From assembly GCA_021014325.1 (NCBI GenBank), contig CM037463.1, positions 8,253,001 through 8,317,000 of the forward strand: a stretch of 64,000 nucleotides of DNA. Direction: 5' to 3'. Every line of letters begins with the position of its first letter. The first letter of the stretch is position 1. The notes beneath the pieces are model-generated. The model had not been told where the DNA came from. It did not search any database and was given only the letters and a program-made list of their open reading frames with translations. This document shows positions 43,851 to 57,219 of this stretch, piece after piece. This DNA comes from Plazaster borealis. Taxonomy: Eukaryota > Echinodermata > Asteroidea > Forcipulatida > Labidiasteridae. A program made the translations under genes and the position numbers.

Positions 43851-46686
43851 GACTCCTTTCTAGGGTTACCATTTTTCAATTTTACATTTCTCAATCATGG
43901 ATTAACCTGCTCACCTCTAACAAGCGTATATACACACACAGTTGTTTGAAAACGCTCAATTCACCTTCAATACATAAATACATAAAAGAGTAATTAACCA
44001 ATAAGTAGTTTGACATCTGCAGTTGGTTCCGGTACTTTATTCCGGTCCCGGCTCGTCCACAAAGCACTCGACCTCGGCTGTATAAGACGTTCCCACCTGT
44101 GAGGGTCGGTGTTGCCAACAACAACTTCTGCGTGTTATACTGTCACATAGCAACGGGATTAAAGTATAGTATTAATTATTCATGACAGTGTAACTAAAAA
44201 AGAACTGCCTTCCTACATGTGTACTGTAATTAACGTCGGTGAAATTTGTAATCCATTCGCTGTGTGTTTTAATCATTATACGCGAGTATCAAAAATTCTG
44301 AACGGTCAAGGGCAAAAAGCGCATTCTGTTTTGAGCAAAAGTTGTAGTCTATTTATCTACCTACATGGTCTTTTTTTATAGCTCCATATCCAAATCTGAG
44401 GTCCCTAGACACCTCTTGAACAACGAAATATGGAAAAGGGAAAACGAGGAAAATGGGGGAACAAAACGGTGCATCCTCGTCTTGTGTCAATGAGAATGAT
44501 ATCGTCTGCTCAGGACTAATAGGTCATTAGTGCAATTTGTACGGGTTTCATAAAGCTGCTTTTGCATATTTTGTAGCTCCTGGTAAATGGGGTTTATTGG
44601 TCAAGAGTGGTCTTTAAAGTATTTGTTTGGCAAAAAGAAACATTAATTTTCTAAGTAAAACGTTCATTTGTTGATTTTTAATAATTTATTTCAAATGTAT
44701 ACGCATTTAATGACCTTTTGATCCCTGCGAAGATGAAATTGCAATTAATGACCTTACAGTACTGAGCAGACGATACATTCTTCACCAAGGTAATGAAACG
44801 ATGAAATATACCTCAATCCACCAGCACTAAGTCCAAATATCGAGAATAAAGTGACATTTTGTTAAAAATGTAATTTCTTTTCAGAAGAGGTAATTATAAA
44901 GTCCGTATGAAGAAAAAAAAACATGGCACCAACCAAAAAAATAAATAAAATAAACAAACTAATAAATAATGAATCAAATCAAATATAAATCGAGAAGAAG
45001 AAACAAACGCTACAAAAAACAAAAACAAACATGACCCCAATTAATAGCAAAAATTACAGCTTCTCCGGTTCAATGATTCCAACCACCTACACAACCAACA
45101 CCCTTTCGGGATTGTCAAATTCCCAACCTTTATTATAATGAGTGCCGTAGCAAAGATTGATGTCTGCACCGGCATGCTTACTTGAGCGAACCAGACATGT
45201 GTTCCACATGTATGCCTAACAATAGACCATTGTTGATCCTGATCATTTATGACCTACATTTTAATTAGTCTACTTATTCTGCGACGATTTGTTTTCTTCC
45301 AGCACACGATTAGACCTAGAGGCCTACGGTCGTTTTCAATTTGTCTGGCACACCTGTAATGACAATGAAGGTTTGATCGACATGACATGTCATTATTCAC
45401 TTATGTGCGTAACAATTGGCCATTGTATGTTATACTATTTATACTTTTTGAATTGCAAATGTTAAATGAATCATAAAAATGCTCCTTTTGGTTTATTAAC
45501 CACAAGGCCTGTAGCAGAATACAACTGATGATAGTGGGTTTTTGTGGCTCGTACATGAACTTGTACCAAATGCACTGGAATTCGTACTTGTACCCCCCCC
45601 CACCAAAAAAATAAATAAAATAAAAATGTATATATATGTATAAATAAATAAATATAAATGAATATGAATAACAATTAAAAATACACCAAACATAAATAAA
45701 AATAAGAACAGTTTAATAAAATGAATGAATCAATAAAAGTAAAACAAAATAAAAAAATCAATCAATCAATAAAATAATCTGTTTTTTGTAACAGACATTT
45801 CTTGTCGATAAATGTTATTTTTCTGTGTTTTTTGTAAATTATGAATATTTTGCGAGTGAATAAAGCATTTGCTTTGAAATCAATCAGTCAATCAATAATC
45901 AATCAATCAATCAATTATAACAATTATAACACTACTAAATAAAAAAATAAGATTTAGTTAATGTATTTATAGGATCGTATTCAAAGATTTAAACTCTTGT
46001 TCGTACTCGTTCTCACAAGGAAAGGACTTTCATTCGTGCTCATGCGGAAACTACAACACTCTTCTCAATCAATTGAGATAGACCTACTTTTACCATAACC
46101 TAGAAAGACCGATTAAAATTAAAGGAACGTTACAGAACTGGTAATTCAAATTTTCTTTAAGATCACAGATTTACATACAACTTACAAGGTCTAATGATGA
46201 TGATAGTAGAAAACATCCCTAGAAATATTTCTGTCTGAAATGCCATATTTGATGAGAAATAAATAAAACTAATTTCCGATTGGAGTTTATCGCTCATGAG
46301 CGTTTTATTCATGCATTGTATAACACATGCAAATGTGTAATCGGTTTTTGTAAAACTATTTTCTCGTGACCCAGATGGCCGATCGATCTCAAACTTCCAC
46401 AGGTTTGTCAGTTTATGTATATGGTGGATTATATAAAGTGCTTACACTGCCAGCAACTGTTTTGTTAGCAAAAACCAATTCTGTAATGTTCCTTTGAGGA
46501 AATAACGATTACAACAATCATTTCACAAACAGTAATATCACTTCAGCTTATCAGTTGCACTCAATTTTCTGTCCATTTTGTAGAATTCTTTAATACAGAG
46601 TGACATCACTCTTTGCTAAGCAACTGCGATGGATTTGCAGTTACGATCAATCTTAACTCTTTGTGAAATCGAGCCCAGGGCCTACA
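43851..46686. other. Intergenic; no gene supported
   Basis: A minus GTGAGC donor at 43909 ends an unrecognised open frame from 44124. Tandem AAAT/AATC simple repeats lie at 45600-45920. Nothing else recognised. Confidence 0.45.
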
Positions 46687-46972
46687 CCTCAACCTCGTAC
46701 CCATGGTTTACTTTATTTCCAACCATGTTTACAATAGTAAACCCTGGGAGGGATACTCCTTACTTGGGACCCTGATTGGACAACGACTGGTGTACAAAAG
46801 TCTACCGTAAACATGTTAAGTTGTACTCATTCAGTATTCACCATGTTCACAGCCAGACTATTCTAATTTGCATACGTATCCACAAATTTTGGATATGCAA
46901 ATGATCCAATACCAGGGTGGTGAGAGAGCGGTCAACCTCGTACTGCTCGACACACCTTGGGGACGAGGTTGC
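46687..46972. mobile_element. R6 MITE, second copy (opposite orientation)
   Basis: Matches 14617-14906 in reverse complement nearly throughout, including the GGATATGCAAATGATCC segment. Confidence 0.85.
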
Positions 46973-47410
46973 CTACACCTTGCTTTATTTAAACTTTAAA
47001 TGCATTGACGTCGTCACTCCGCCATATGTAAACCGATGATGAAACAATGGAAAACGCACAGCTACGACGCGCAGCTCATTAGAATGGGCCAATGAGCAAC
47101 CTTCAATTGGCCCTCTAGCCCGAGGCGCGCTACGCAGATGACGTCATATGCATAATTAGTAGTAAGAGTAGGCCTACTGTAGCCATTCCGTCTTCAAGAC
47201 GTTTTCAAGAAACCTTGGAACATTTCGGCTATATCAAAGTGCTTAATACGATAATACAACTGATTCCAAATTATTCATCTCTATGGCTGTGTGTAAACGG
47301 CAACGTTTCTTAAAAATTAATCTCCATAATTCAAATACATATTTAAAACAACCTTCATGTATTGCTATTTCCAAATACCCTGACCAAGACTTGAATATTC
47401 ATTGATTTTG
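46973..47410. other. Intergenic; CpG-rich patch with CRE motif
   Basis: CGAGGCGCGCTACGCAGATGACGTCATATGC lies within 47110-47155 (given in parts: GAGGCGCGC, then TGACGTCATATGC). Promoter-like but unassigned. Confidence 0.3.
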
Positions 47411-47714
47411 CCACCAGGGCCCAATTTCATAAAACATGTAAGCAGCCGTTTTGTGCTTACGGAGCGTCCCTTAGCAGAATTTCTATTTCATAAAGCTGTT
47501 TACCGTAAGCAAGGGTAAATGCTTATGGCTAACCCGCGTTTAGCACTCGAGTGACATTACAATGCAAATCCATGGTGAACGTGCATGCGCGCCAAGAAAT
47601 TTTCTGCTAACTTGAGAAATCATGGTGAAATACGCTTATGCTTACGCACATTTTTCTGCTACAGTTAGCACAAAAAATTGGCTTACCGGTAAACAGCTTT
47701 ATGAAATTGGGCCA
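47411..47714. mobile_element. R9 MITE, longer copy
   Basis: CAGGGCCCAATTTCATAAAA at the left and AGCTTTATGAAATTGGGCC at the right, with internal GCTTACG/CGTAAGC complements. Confidence 0.75.
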
Positions 47715-48349
47715 TAGCCCCCCCCCCCCTCCATCCAAAGCAGAGTTGGTATGTTGAATAACTGTGCAACAAATACTGTAGAAAGTGTAGGTCTAATGAC
47801 ACCATTTTACATGCTTCCAAGGAAACATTCGTGCAAACATGCTGTTGTCTAAACCAGTCAGTTTGTCAACAACTTGTTACCCTTTGTGGCCTCAGTATAC
47901 TGGGATACAGTATGAACACAATATAAAACCGTAATTATAATAAACCACACGCAGTTGTAATGGGTTTTTAATAAATGAGGCCACAATTCAGTATCACGAA
48001 TTTCTGCCTCTACAGCAGGAGGGGTGAAACCGCTGCAACACTTTTTCTCTACAATAAAATCGTTACAGGTAAAAAATAACAAACAAGCCTCTGCCGGCTC
48101 ATTATGCGGCGATGGTTTTTGCCCGCTCGATCAATGCGCCGTTGAAAATAATAATAATGTATATAGCTGGCACTAGAATAATTAACAACTAGACGGAGAG
48201 ACAATCGATTGACAAGAACCAAGGAGGGAAAAACAGCTGAATATTTTTCTGCTGTATGACGCCTTATCGAGGCACTTCACGGGGGGTGGGGTTTCGGAAT
48301 TGAAAAGGGGTGGACTTTGGTTGGTTGTTGTAGTGGTTTCTTCCTTTCA
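47715..48349. other. Intergenic; no gene supported
   Basis: Poly-C run near 47718 and nothing recognisable otherwise. Confidence 0.4.
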
Positions 48350-49040
48350 TGTCTGTGGACCCCGGTTCGAATCCCGGACCAGAGCCTTGCATTTGGATTG
48401 GGTTTTCTTCCAGTTTCACCTCTGATGTGGACACTGGTTCGAATCCCTGACCAGAGCATTGCATTAATTCGTGTTGGGTTTTCTTCCAATTGCCTTTCAC
48501 CTCTGATGGGACACTGGTTCGAATCCCAGACCAGAGCCTTGCATTCGTATTGGGTTTTCTTCCAATTGCCTTTCACCTCTGATGTGGACCGCTTTCGAAT
48601 CCCAATCCAGAGCCTTGTATTAATTCAAATTGGGTTTTCTTCCAAGTGCCTTTCACCTCTGTGGACCCGGTTCGAATCCCGGACCAGAGGCTTGCGTTCG
48701 GATTGGATTTTCTTTCAATTGCGTTTCACCTCTGATGTGGACCCTGGTTCGAATCCCAGTCCAGAGACTTACATTCGGATTGAGTTTTCTTCCAATTGCA
48801 TTCCACCTCTGATGTGCACCCCGGTTCGAATCCCAGTCCAGAGCCTTGTATTCGGATTGAGTTTTCTTCCAATTGCCTTTTATCTCTGTGGACCCCAGAG
48901 CCTTGCATTCGTATTCGGTCTTCTTCCAAGTGCCTTTCACCTCTGTGGACCCCGGTTCGAATCCCGGACCAGAGCCCAACATTCGGATTGGGTTTTCAGT
49001 CCCTACCTGATTCCATGGGGTTTTACCTATTTGGGTTTTT
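48350..49040 (+). repeat. About 77-bp tandem array carrying box B-like motifs
   Basis: Eight units with GGTTCGAATCCC (exact in seven, starting at 48364, 48436, 48516, 48669, 48746, 48823 and 48954; altered near 48591), each followed by AGACCAGAGCC-type sequence and TTGGGTTTTCTTCCAATTGC. Spacing is mostly 77 bp. The last unit runs into the SINE tail TTTTCAGTCCCTACCTGATT. The long open frames here are repeat artefacts. Confidence 0.85.
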
Positions 49041-49184
49041 CCATCTCGCATCTAAAACTCATCGTCATCTTTTCTAAACAGGTATCTTCAGGCCTATGGA
49101 TCACAGGATCACAGTGCCAGTCCCTTTTGAGGGTATTTCGGTTTCGTTACTCGACATAACAGCTGCCGGTCGTGTCGTATCGTA

Positions 49185-49560
49185 TTTAAAGGTATCGTAC
49201 ACGTTTGGTAATTACTCAAACAAATATTAGCATAAAAAACTTACTTGGTAACGAGCAACAGAGAGCTGTTGATAGTATAAAACATTGTGAGAAACGACTC
49301 CCTCTGAAGTAACGTAGTTTTTGAGAAAGAGGTAATTTCTCACTAAAATAATAAAAACTTCTTGCAAGAAGTTTTTATTATTCTATCTGAAAGCACACAA
49401 ATTTATACAACAAGGGTGTTTTTTCTTTCATCATTTTCTTGCAACTTCGATGACCAATTGAGCCCAAATTTTCACAGGCTTGTTATTTTATGCATATGTT
49501 GGAGTACACAAAGTGAGAACACTGGTCTTTGACTATTTCCAAACGTGTACGATGCCTTTA
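49185..49560 (-). repeat. R1 element, full copy
   Basis: AAAGGTATCGTACACGTTTGG to AACGTGTACGATGCC, with the CTTCTTGCAAGAAG hairpin inside. Confidence 0.8.
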
Positions 49561-50932
49561 CAGAGAGTGATAAGTTTACATCGTGATTTAAAAATGATAT
49601 ATTGCAGTAGGCCCTTTACGCTTATGTGTATGAACAAAGTAAAATTTAGTAAACGAAAACAATACTGGTTACGTTGTTCAACATTATGATTCACGCTTGC
49701 AGTCAGTTTGTCAAAGTTTGGATGCTCATCAACAATAAGAGTAAGTTCCCGTGCCAAAACTTCTTTCAGGTTTATTAGCGTAACAATTAGTAAGTGACAT
49801 CTCAATATTTTACTTGTCAGTTGGTTGCAAAAGAGTAGCGTGAAAATATGCATGTTTGCTGTGAAATTATTGGTGCAACAATGACTTATAATAATAATTA
49901 TTGTTTTTTGCAATAAATGTCTAGACTAGAAGCACAGTGGCCAATCACACCTTTTTATGACTGTGTAGTGGTAAACTGGCTAGTTCACGTTTCCCCACCA
50001 AATCGTTCCCCCTTTACAAGTTCAAGTAATAAATCTAACATAACGACCAGGACCTAATTGCATGCAGCCACTCAAGCACAACGCCATTGGCTCGACACAT
50101 AACAACATCTATTTGTGTGTTACAAGTACAAGGTTTTATCTGTCACTGATCATGCGCTCAAACCATCACGGGCATGTTGTGATGGGAGTGTCTCCTCCGA
50201 AGCCCCCCCCCCCGTCCCTCCCCAACCCCAAGATCCACCTACGGTCAAAACTTGAAGCTGTTATTGAATTTAGACTGTCAAGAATGGACGACTTTGCTGA
50301 GGCTGTCAGGAATTGTGTTTTTAGGGTTAAGATTTAGGGGTACAGGATGGGGTTAAGGTTGGGGTTTGATTTTTGGTTAAACTTTTGAAATATTGAAGAT
50401 ACGAGCTCGATGGTCTATGACTTCGATTAAGGATCCCAAATTGCGATAATAATAATTATGCTACGAAGCACTGTACAGGCAGGTTTAAAAAAAATACCTC
50501 ATCGCAAAATGTAAGACAAAAGAAAATTAAATATACAGACCTCGTTATAAACAGCACTCCAAATTTCAATTCCTCTTCTGCTGGTGTATGGTATAAAAAA
50601 ATGCCGTGTTAATGTAAATGCCATCGTGACGTCATCATCGAATTGCCACCGACGTCTGACTGTTTTTATACGTCAATCAAACTAAATAGCTATTGTGAAA
50701 ACACATTTTGGTTATTGATAATATATAATCAATAATGACATAAAACCACCGGGAGGTGTGTGTATAATTAGTTTCAAAGGCATGTGTCTCTTTGTATACT
50801 GTAGCCTATGTATACATTTACACAGGACATCAAAAACACATCATTACATTATTGGCAAATATGTACTTTTGCACTGGGAAATTCTACACTATGAATGCAG
50901 TTGCAAAGCTTAAACATTATTTAATTATACGC
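49561..50932. other. Intergenic; no gene supported
   Basis: A degenerate TTAGGG-like stretch is at about 50325-50370. A TGACGTCATCATCG motif lies near 50627. No exon identified. Confidence 0.4.
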
Positions 50933-51309
50933 TTAAAGGCACTGAGCACGTTTGGAAATTGTCAAAGACCAGCGTTCTCACTTGGTGTATCCCAACATAT
51001 GCATAAAATAACAAGCCTGTGAAAATTTGCGCTCAATTGGTCATCGAAGTTGCAAGAAAATGGTGAAAGAAAAAACACCCTTGTTGTACAAATTTGTGTG
51101 CTTTTAGATAGGAATAAAAACTTCTTGCAAGAAGTTTTTATTATTTTAGTGAGAGATTACCTCTTTCTCAAAATCTACGTTACTTCAGAAGGAGTCGTTT
51201 CCTACTATGTTTTATTTATACTATCAACAGCTCTCCGTTGCTTGTTACCAAGTAAGTTTTTATGCTAATATTTGTTTGAATCATTACCAAACGTGTACGA
51301 TACCTTTAA
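50933..51309 (+). repeat. R1 element, full copy
   Basis: Bounded by TTAAAGGCACTGAGCACG and CGTGTACGATACCTTTAA; TTAA on both sides. Confidence 0.8.
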
Positions 51310-51313
51310 CAAT

Positions 51314-51754
51314 TCTTGGCCCAATTCATAGAACCGCTTACACAAGCACAAAAAACTTCGGCTTATATACCAGAATAAGGTTACCAGCCAAAATAACCTA
51401 TTACCACACGTACCGTCTGTGACTGGTTTTCTGCTTAATCTTGCCTAGCAGAATCTTGATGAGAGCGAATCGGCCATAATACTCATAATTAAGCACATGG
51501 GTTTGTAAGAACATAAAGCAAGGACACAGCTCTGTCCTTGCTCTATGATAAGAACAACCGATGTAATTATTGCTTATTATAAAAATGGAGGGGCGGATAG
51601 ATTTCAAAATAGAGAGAGAGAGATTCCTGGAGAATCCTGTGTTATCTGACAGGCAACGGCCGTCTACTACTACATGCACATTTACCTTTGGCCTATACCG
51701 ATGTTTTGATAAGTGCTAAAATACTCCGAGCAATTTCCGAGTACTGCTTATTCA
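51314..51754. repeat. R9 fragment and unassigned sequence
   Basis: CTTGGCCCAATTCATAGAACC and the AATAAGGTTACCAGCCAAAAT segment match R9. The right end is lost. Confidence 0.6.
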
Positions 51755-51960
51755 GATTGGATTTTCTTCCCATTGCCTTTCACCTCTGATGTGGACCCCG
51801 GTTCGAATCCCAGACCCAGACCCTTGCATTCAGATTCGGTTTTCTTCAAATTGTCGTTCACCTCTGTGGACCCCAGAGCCTTGCATTCGTAATCGTTTTT
51901 TTTCCAATTGTCTTTCACCTCTGTGGAACCCCGGTTCAAATGTTTTGATAAGCGCTTATA
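51755..51960 (+). repeat. Short box-B SINE array
   Basis: Three diverged units of the 48.3-kb array (GGTTCGAATCCCAGACC, a deleted unit, GGTTCAAATG). Confidence 0.7.
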
Positions 51961-53145
51961 CTCAGAGCAGTTTCCGAGTCCTACTTATTAAAAATAAAGT
52001 CATTTATTATTATTATTATTTCATTTTATCACTGAATGCAAATTGGTTTATTGCATACAAGTAAAAATACAAAAGAATGGCAACCGATGGGTTGATTGAA
52101 TGATTGCACTAAATATATTAAAAAGGGTTTTGAAAAAATGAGTTAGCCTAAGTAAGTAGACCAACATAACCAAACAAAACCCAATCAAGTAGACCAAACA
52201 AATAATCTATATTTATATATAAAAATGCACTATACAGTGATAGGCCAACATCATTAGCGAGGGTTATTAAAAAAAGGAGGCAAGCAGAATATTTGACAAA
52301 CAAGACCAAACAAATCTCAATCAAAAATGTATAAACAGTTTTTACGAAAATTACCCAATTATTCAGCGGACAATGGAAGTAGGTCGTCATCGAGATGATA
52401 ACGACATGACATGCCGGCGTGTCTTCAACGATGACATTGGTTGGGTTTTTCCCGCTCTTATTATACACGGGAAACCGCCATGGACCAGCCAATCCTGACA
52501 TTGGCATTCTGACAGTGAGCTTGGAAACAAAACTTCAACAAACTTACTTCAATTCTGTAGTTTACCTACCCAAATGGATTCGTGTCAGTTTTCTATAAGA
52601 CACATGCTGAAGATCGGAATTATAAATGTAAATTCGAAATACAAAATATTGTATCGCTCCAATATTGCCGATATCTCAAAAACGCTACCACCTTTATTTA
52701 TTATGAAATATTTACGGATAAATTCTATGGTATATCTACAATTATAAGATTGAAACAAACGTATGGTTCCAACTACCAAACGTACATCATTTTAACGTCA
52801 GGTTGGGGACTTGTAATTTTCCCCCACTTTCATGAGGACTCTATCTATTGAAAAATGAGTGCATCACAAAACTGAATTTGACCTGTCACTTCTGTGCAGA
52901 GAATAAAACGTAGTTTAGACCCCCTCCCCCCAACTAAGTGGATGGTAGTTAATTATACCAGATGGGAAGTAAAAACAGCTATCTCCAGAAACATGTTTCG
53001 TCCAGCCTCAAAATAATTAACACATTTTGGGAAATCTTCGTGTGCATAAAACATATATTCTTTGCTTCTGCGTCCAATGCTGACAGGTGATGCCAAGGCA
53101 ATGTACGTTTAATTTAGCGCATCGATTGAATTAAAGGCAAAGTAT
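51961..53145. other. Intergenic; R4 fragment
   Basis: R4 remnant at about 52640-52790 (CGATATCTCAAAAACGCTACC). No gene. Confidence 0.5.
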
Positions 53146-53457
53146 AGACAATGTGACCTGTGACATCACAAGTTTACAAAAGAGCCACCAAGCCTGGACT
53201 TCCTGCAGGCACGAAGAAAACATTAAAAATTATATTTTATGGAGGTTGCACTGTCTAATTTTTATCAACTTTTGATATGATCAAAGGGGGCACATCTCAA
53301 AACTTGTTCAGCTGTATAACTCTTGGATTCATGTGGAAACTATGACACAAAATGTAAACTTTCCCATATGACCGGTGCAGTATCTTGCCTGGTAGAAAGG
53401 CCCGAGAATGTACAAGATTACACTAACATTGTAAACAAAGGTCACATGGTCTATAGG
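53146..53457. mobile_element. R11 element, diverged copy
   Basis: TATAGACAATGTGACCTGTG at the left and CAAAGGTCACATGGTCTATA at the right are inverted. Related to 60003-60233. Confidence 0.6.
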
Positions 53458-54684
53458 GTTGGGTTGTTATCGATAAAAATGATTGTTTTCGAACGGAGGA
53501 GTACCAATACTCCAGAAATGTCAGTCTGAAATTTGAAATAATCACACACAAAAACCGGGTCGACTCAAGACCGTTATGAACGTTCACAAAATCCATGAAC
53601 ATGCACCATTTTCGCAACTTTTGCCGATAGGCCTACGTGACCACCGAAAAGGACCAACATCTCAATGGCGTGATTATTGGCAATTAAAAGAACGGTATTT
53701 TTAATTTCCCCCTTCCAATAATCATTTATACTTTCGCTTTAAGAGGCCACACAGTTTTATCAGTTAGCCTTGAATGGGCGGTTAATTAAAACACAGAGTT
53801 TGACTATAAAACTAAATTGCTCACGGAAGTTTGGTCTCGTTTATTTTATTATTTTGTTATGCTTTTGTTATTTTTTTCTTTTTTCAGACTAGCCTTTCTA
53901 TTGATTTTGTAACATGTGCTCATTTTTTGGCTTTCGTTGTAAAGCAGCTAAGTAATATAGCATTCATACGCAAACCTCCCCAAGAATGACACCTTTTCGG
54001 ACGAAAACCCTTCCGACAAAACTTTAAAAAATTAAAATAAAAAAAATATTTTTGTTTTTGTATCAACTCCCCTTTTAAGGAACGAGTTGCTATCCCAACC
54101 TTTGAGCTATCTCGTCGCCATGGTGAATATTGAATGATTTCACTTTCCGAAATTAATAACGGAGTCTGAATTTGATAAATGGGTTTCGCATTGGAACTAA
54201 TAGCTATGTCTAGGCCTACCGTTAGTGTTGAGTACCGTCGTGGTTGAAGTGGTTTTCGTACCGTACAGCTAAAGGGCATTGGAATAACACACTTGTTGCA
54301 TGGAGGCTGATCCAAAAGTAGGCTTGTTCCTGAAGAGTACTAACAAAATTAAATTTCAGTTTGTAGTAAATAATACGAAACTCAGTCATATTGATAACAA
54401 TTCAAAATTTAATATTATTATTAGTATTATTATTATTTATTTGACCAAGACAAACCGTACAAAAATGACAGAAAGAAGTAAGTAGCCTATACGTGAAGAT
54501 GAATAACGAAGAAATCCAAACAAAAAATATAAATATTGACAATAGTAAAGATATAAATAAGTAGGCCCTATAGATAAATAGTTTCATGTAATAAAAAGTG
54601 GAAACAATTTAAATAAACAATTGAAACAAATAATAAAAGCAAGAGAAAAGACAACTAGGGACCAACACGGATTGAGCGAGTTGT
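53458..54684. other. Intergenic; no gene supported
   Basis: Nothing recognised. Confidence 0.4.
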
Positions 54685-55080
54685 TAAAGGGTCCGTATAC
54701 GATTGGTAATGACACTGAAAATCAACGGCAAAAACAACTTACTTAATAAGAAGTACAGCAGCTTTGGGTAGTATAGTGCATTTTGAGAAACTTTTCACTT
54801 ACAAGTACTGCGGTTATGGAAAAAGATATCACTTTTTATCCCCCAAAATTTGAATTTGAGAAGCGTTACTGTGACGCTTCTCGGATTGTGTATTCCAATT
54901 GCAGATTATTCTTCCTGCGTGGACATTTTTTCCAGATGTTCGGCAATATCTCAAAAACGCTAACACTTTTTGAATTGAAATTTTAACAGGTCAGTTTTAT
55001 GGTATATATCTACAGCTATAAATGTAGGATTGAAACAAACAGTGGGTTCCAATTACCAAACGTGTACGATACCTTTAAAC
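54685..55080 (+). repeat. R4 element, full copy
   Basis: Interior as at 27983, ending TACCAAACGTGTACGATACC. Confidence 0.75.
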
Positions 55081-55496
55081 CATCGGTTCTTCTCAGAACC
55101 AGCAAAGCTCATGAAGAGAGTCAATTTGATCGTGGTGGCCACAAACGCAACTTGATTGTATTCCCACCATGCATAGTTTCATATCCCATTGATTCTTTAT
55201 TTGAATAAATTCTAACAAGCCGCTACAAAAAAAAGAAAGAAATAGCTATCACAAAATAAAATAAATGAAACTAAAACAATTTTTTTTTACCAACTCGAGA
55301 TTTTTGTTAGCCACACCGTTCATGTGTGTATTTTGGGTTTTTTTTTGTTATCAAATTATGGTTGACTTTTCTTTAAGCTTTTCAAGAAATCCCGGATTTG
55401 TTGGCCTCCAACATTATGAATAAACACAATTCAGTCAAAATGTTCAGTTAAGGAAGAGAAAGAGGGGGCGGGAGAGCACTCCTGGTTTTAAAGGGA
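55081..55496. other. Intergenic; no gene supported
   Basis: Nothing recognised. Confidence 0.35.
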
Positions 55497-55880
55497 GCGT
55501 ATAGGCCTACCTTTAGTAGTTACTCCAAAAATTAATGACCGTAAAAACTTACTCGGTAAGAAGCACTGCAGCTGTTGATAATGTATAACATTTTGAGAAA
55601 CGATTCCCTTCTAAGGAATGTTGATTTAGAGAAAGGGATTCAAAAGCATTTCAGTCGGAGAAACGTTTCTGCATGCATGAAACTTTTCTCAGACTGTGTA
55701 TTCCAACTCGGGTTATTCTTCCTGCGTGGACATAACCGCTCCAGATTTGCGGCAATACGGTATCTCAAAAACGCTACCACCCTTTTTCACAGGTTATAGC
55801 TGTATTGTCAGATCAACATTCATATAGGATTAAAAACAAATCGAACGATTCAAAAAACCAAGGTATACTTTGCCTTTAAT
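55497..55880 (+). repeat. R4 element, diverged copy
   Basis: AGCGTATAGGCCTACC at the left and AAGGTATACTTTGCC at the right, pairing with the variant at 36237-36612. Confidence 0.65.
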
Positions 55881-56650
55881 TGACGCTTACACACAGATGC
55901 ACAATTTTCATCCTGGAATATTTACCGCGCAAACACTTAACATCTACAGTTCACTGATCAATAAAAAGGCCATTAAAGTCAATGCTTTCACCCTACACAT
56001 TACACACATGTGGTGCTACTAAAATATTAATTTGAATTCAATACAAGTTTTAAAAGATTATAAATAGAGAAGGTGAGGGAACCACCAGCTCTCGTTACCA
56101 TGGTAAATAGTAACAGCATTTCACACATTAATAAAACATAAACAAGGGGAAATAGAGTATAATTAAGCTACACGCTTTAGTATCTGTTTAAAGTCAGTAA
56201 AGATGAAAATATAAATTATTTTCCATACAAAATGTTGATTTGCGTATATATTTATTTAACAATATCCTGAGAACATTTGTGGCAATATTTAATTTGACAA
56301 TTGTTGGTCATGACACTGAAGGGGAATTCGTGTTTACAAAATAATAACAGGGATTTTTATTTTTCTCGTTTAGGATACACAAAATATGATGGGTAACATA
56401 ACAATATAAGTGTATGGCTCAAATTGTGGGCACACCTTGTTAATATAGTACCACACGAACGGCAGGGTCATGTCGAAACAAAAATGGGTTTTTCTCAGTC
56501 TGTAAGCTCAATTAGTTAGGGACCAATCTCCAGAAAAATATTTCCGTCTGAAGTTCTGCAAAAGTCAAGAAAGTAACATTAATCGCCACATTAACCAATC
56601 GCAAATAAATAAATAACTAAATAAAAATTATTACTTCGATTACCGCAATC
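55881..56650. other. Intergenic; no gene supported
   Basis: Nothing recognised. Confidence 0.35.
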
Positions 56651-56932
56651 TAGTGGTGGCCCCAAAGTGACATATCTTACATCACAAATTTCTTTGCAAA
56701 TAATATTTGTCGTATATGTCGTAGACCTGTTTAATATCGCAAAATTTCTTTGACATTAATTCCGATGTAAATGTTATTTACTATTATTATTTGCAATAAC
56801 ATTTGCGACATCGCAAATTTGCAAATTGCGATAATTTTTTCAAAGATATTTGCAATAGTATTTTCGATATCGCAAATATTTTCGCAAATAATTTGCAAGT
56901 AATGTATGATGTCCCTTCAGGGCCACCATAAA
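56651..56932. mobile_element. R12 foldback element (TGGTGGCCC termini)
   Basis: TGGTGGCCCCAAAGTGACAT and ATGTCCCTTCAGGGCCACCA are inverted. The interior is built of TTTGCAAATAA/TTGCGATA motifs on both arms. Confidence 0.7.
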
Positions 56933-57219
56933 ATAGACAAGTATAAACAAGCGTGCAAGCAAAAAATCCCCCCCAAAATACAAGTTTTTCGTTGATTTCA
57001 CCTTATTGGCCGAATTTTCACCGATTGGTTGGCTGTTGTGTGTATTGAATACTGGAAAATGAAAAACAGTTTACATTTCCCGTAATGAAAACAATAATTT
57101 GAACCACTACTAGGCCCAGGACTGTTTTGATTATTTGCAGACTCTGTGTCAAAGTGCTGATTTATTTTTAAACAGTGCCTGATGTACGTTTATTATACAT
57201 TCCATCATTTATTTGTTGT

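Noticed and set aside
43891..44124. 77-codon minus frame ending at a GTGAGC donor
   Set aside because: No recognisable protein features. It could be an untranslated first exon, but there is no supporting promoter or partner.
48277..49159. Long ORFs on both strands over the box B array
   Set aside because: They arise from the tandem repeat. Composition follows the repeat unit and there is no start or splice context.
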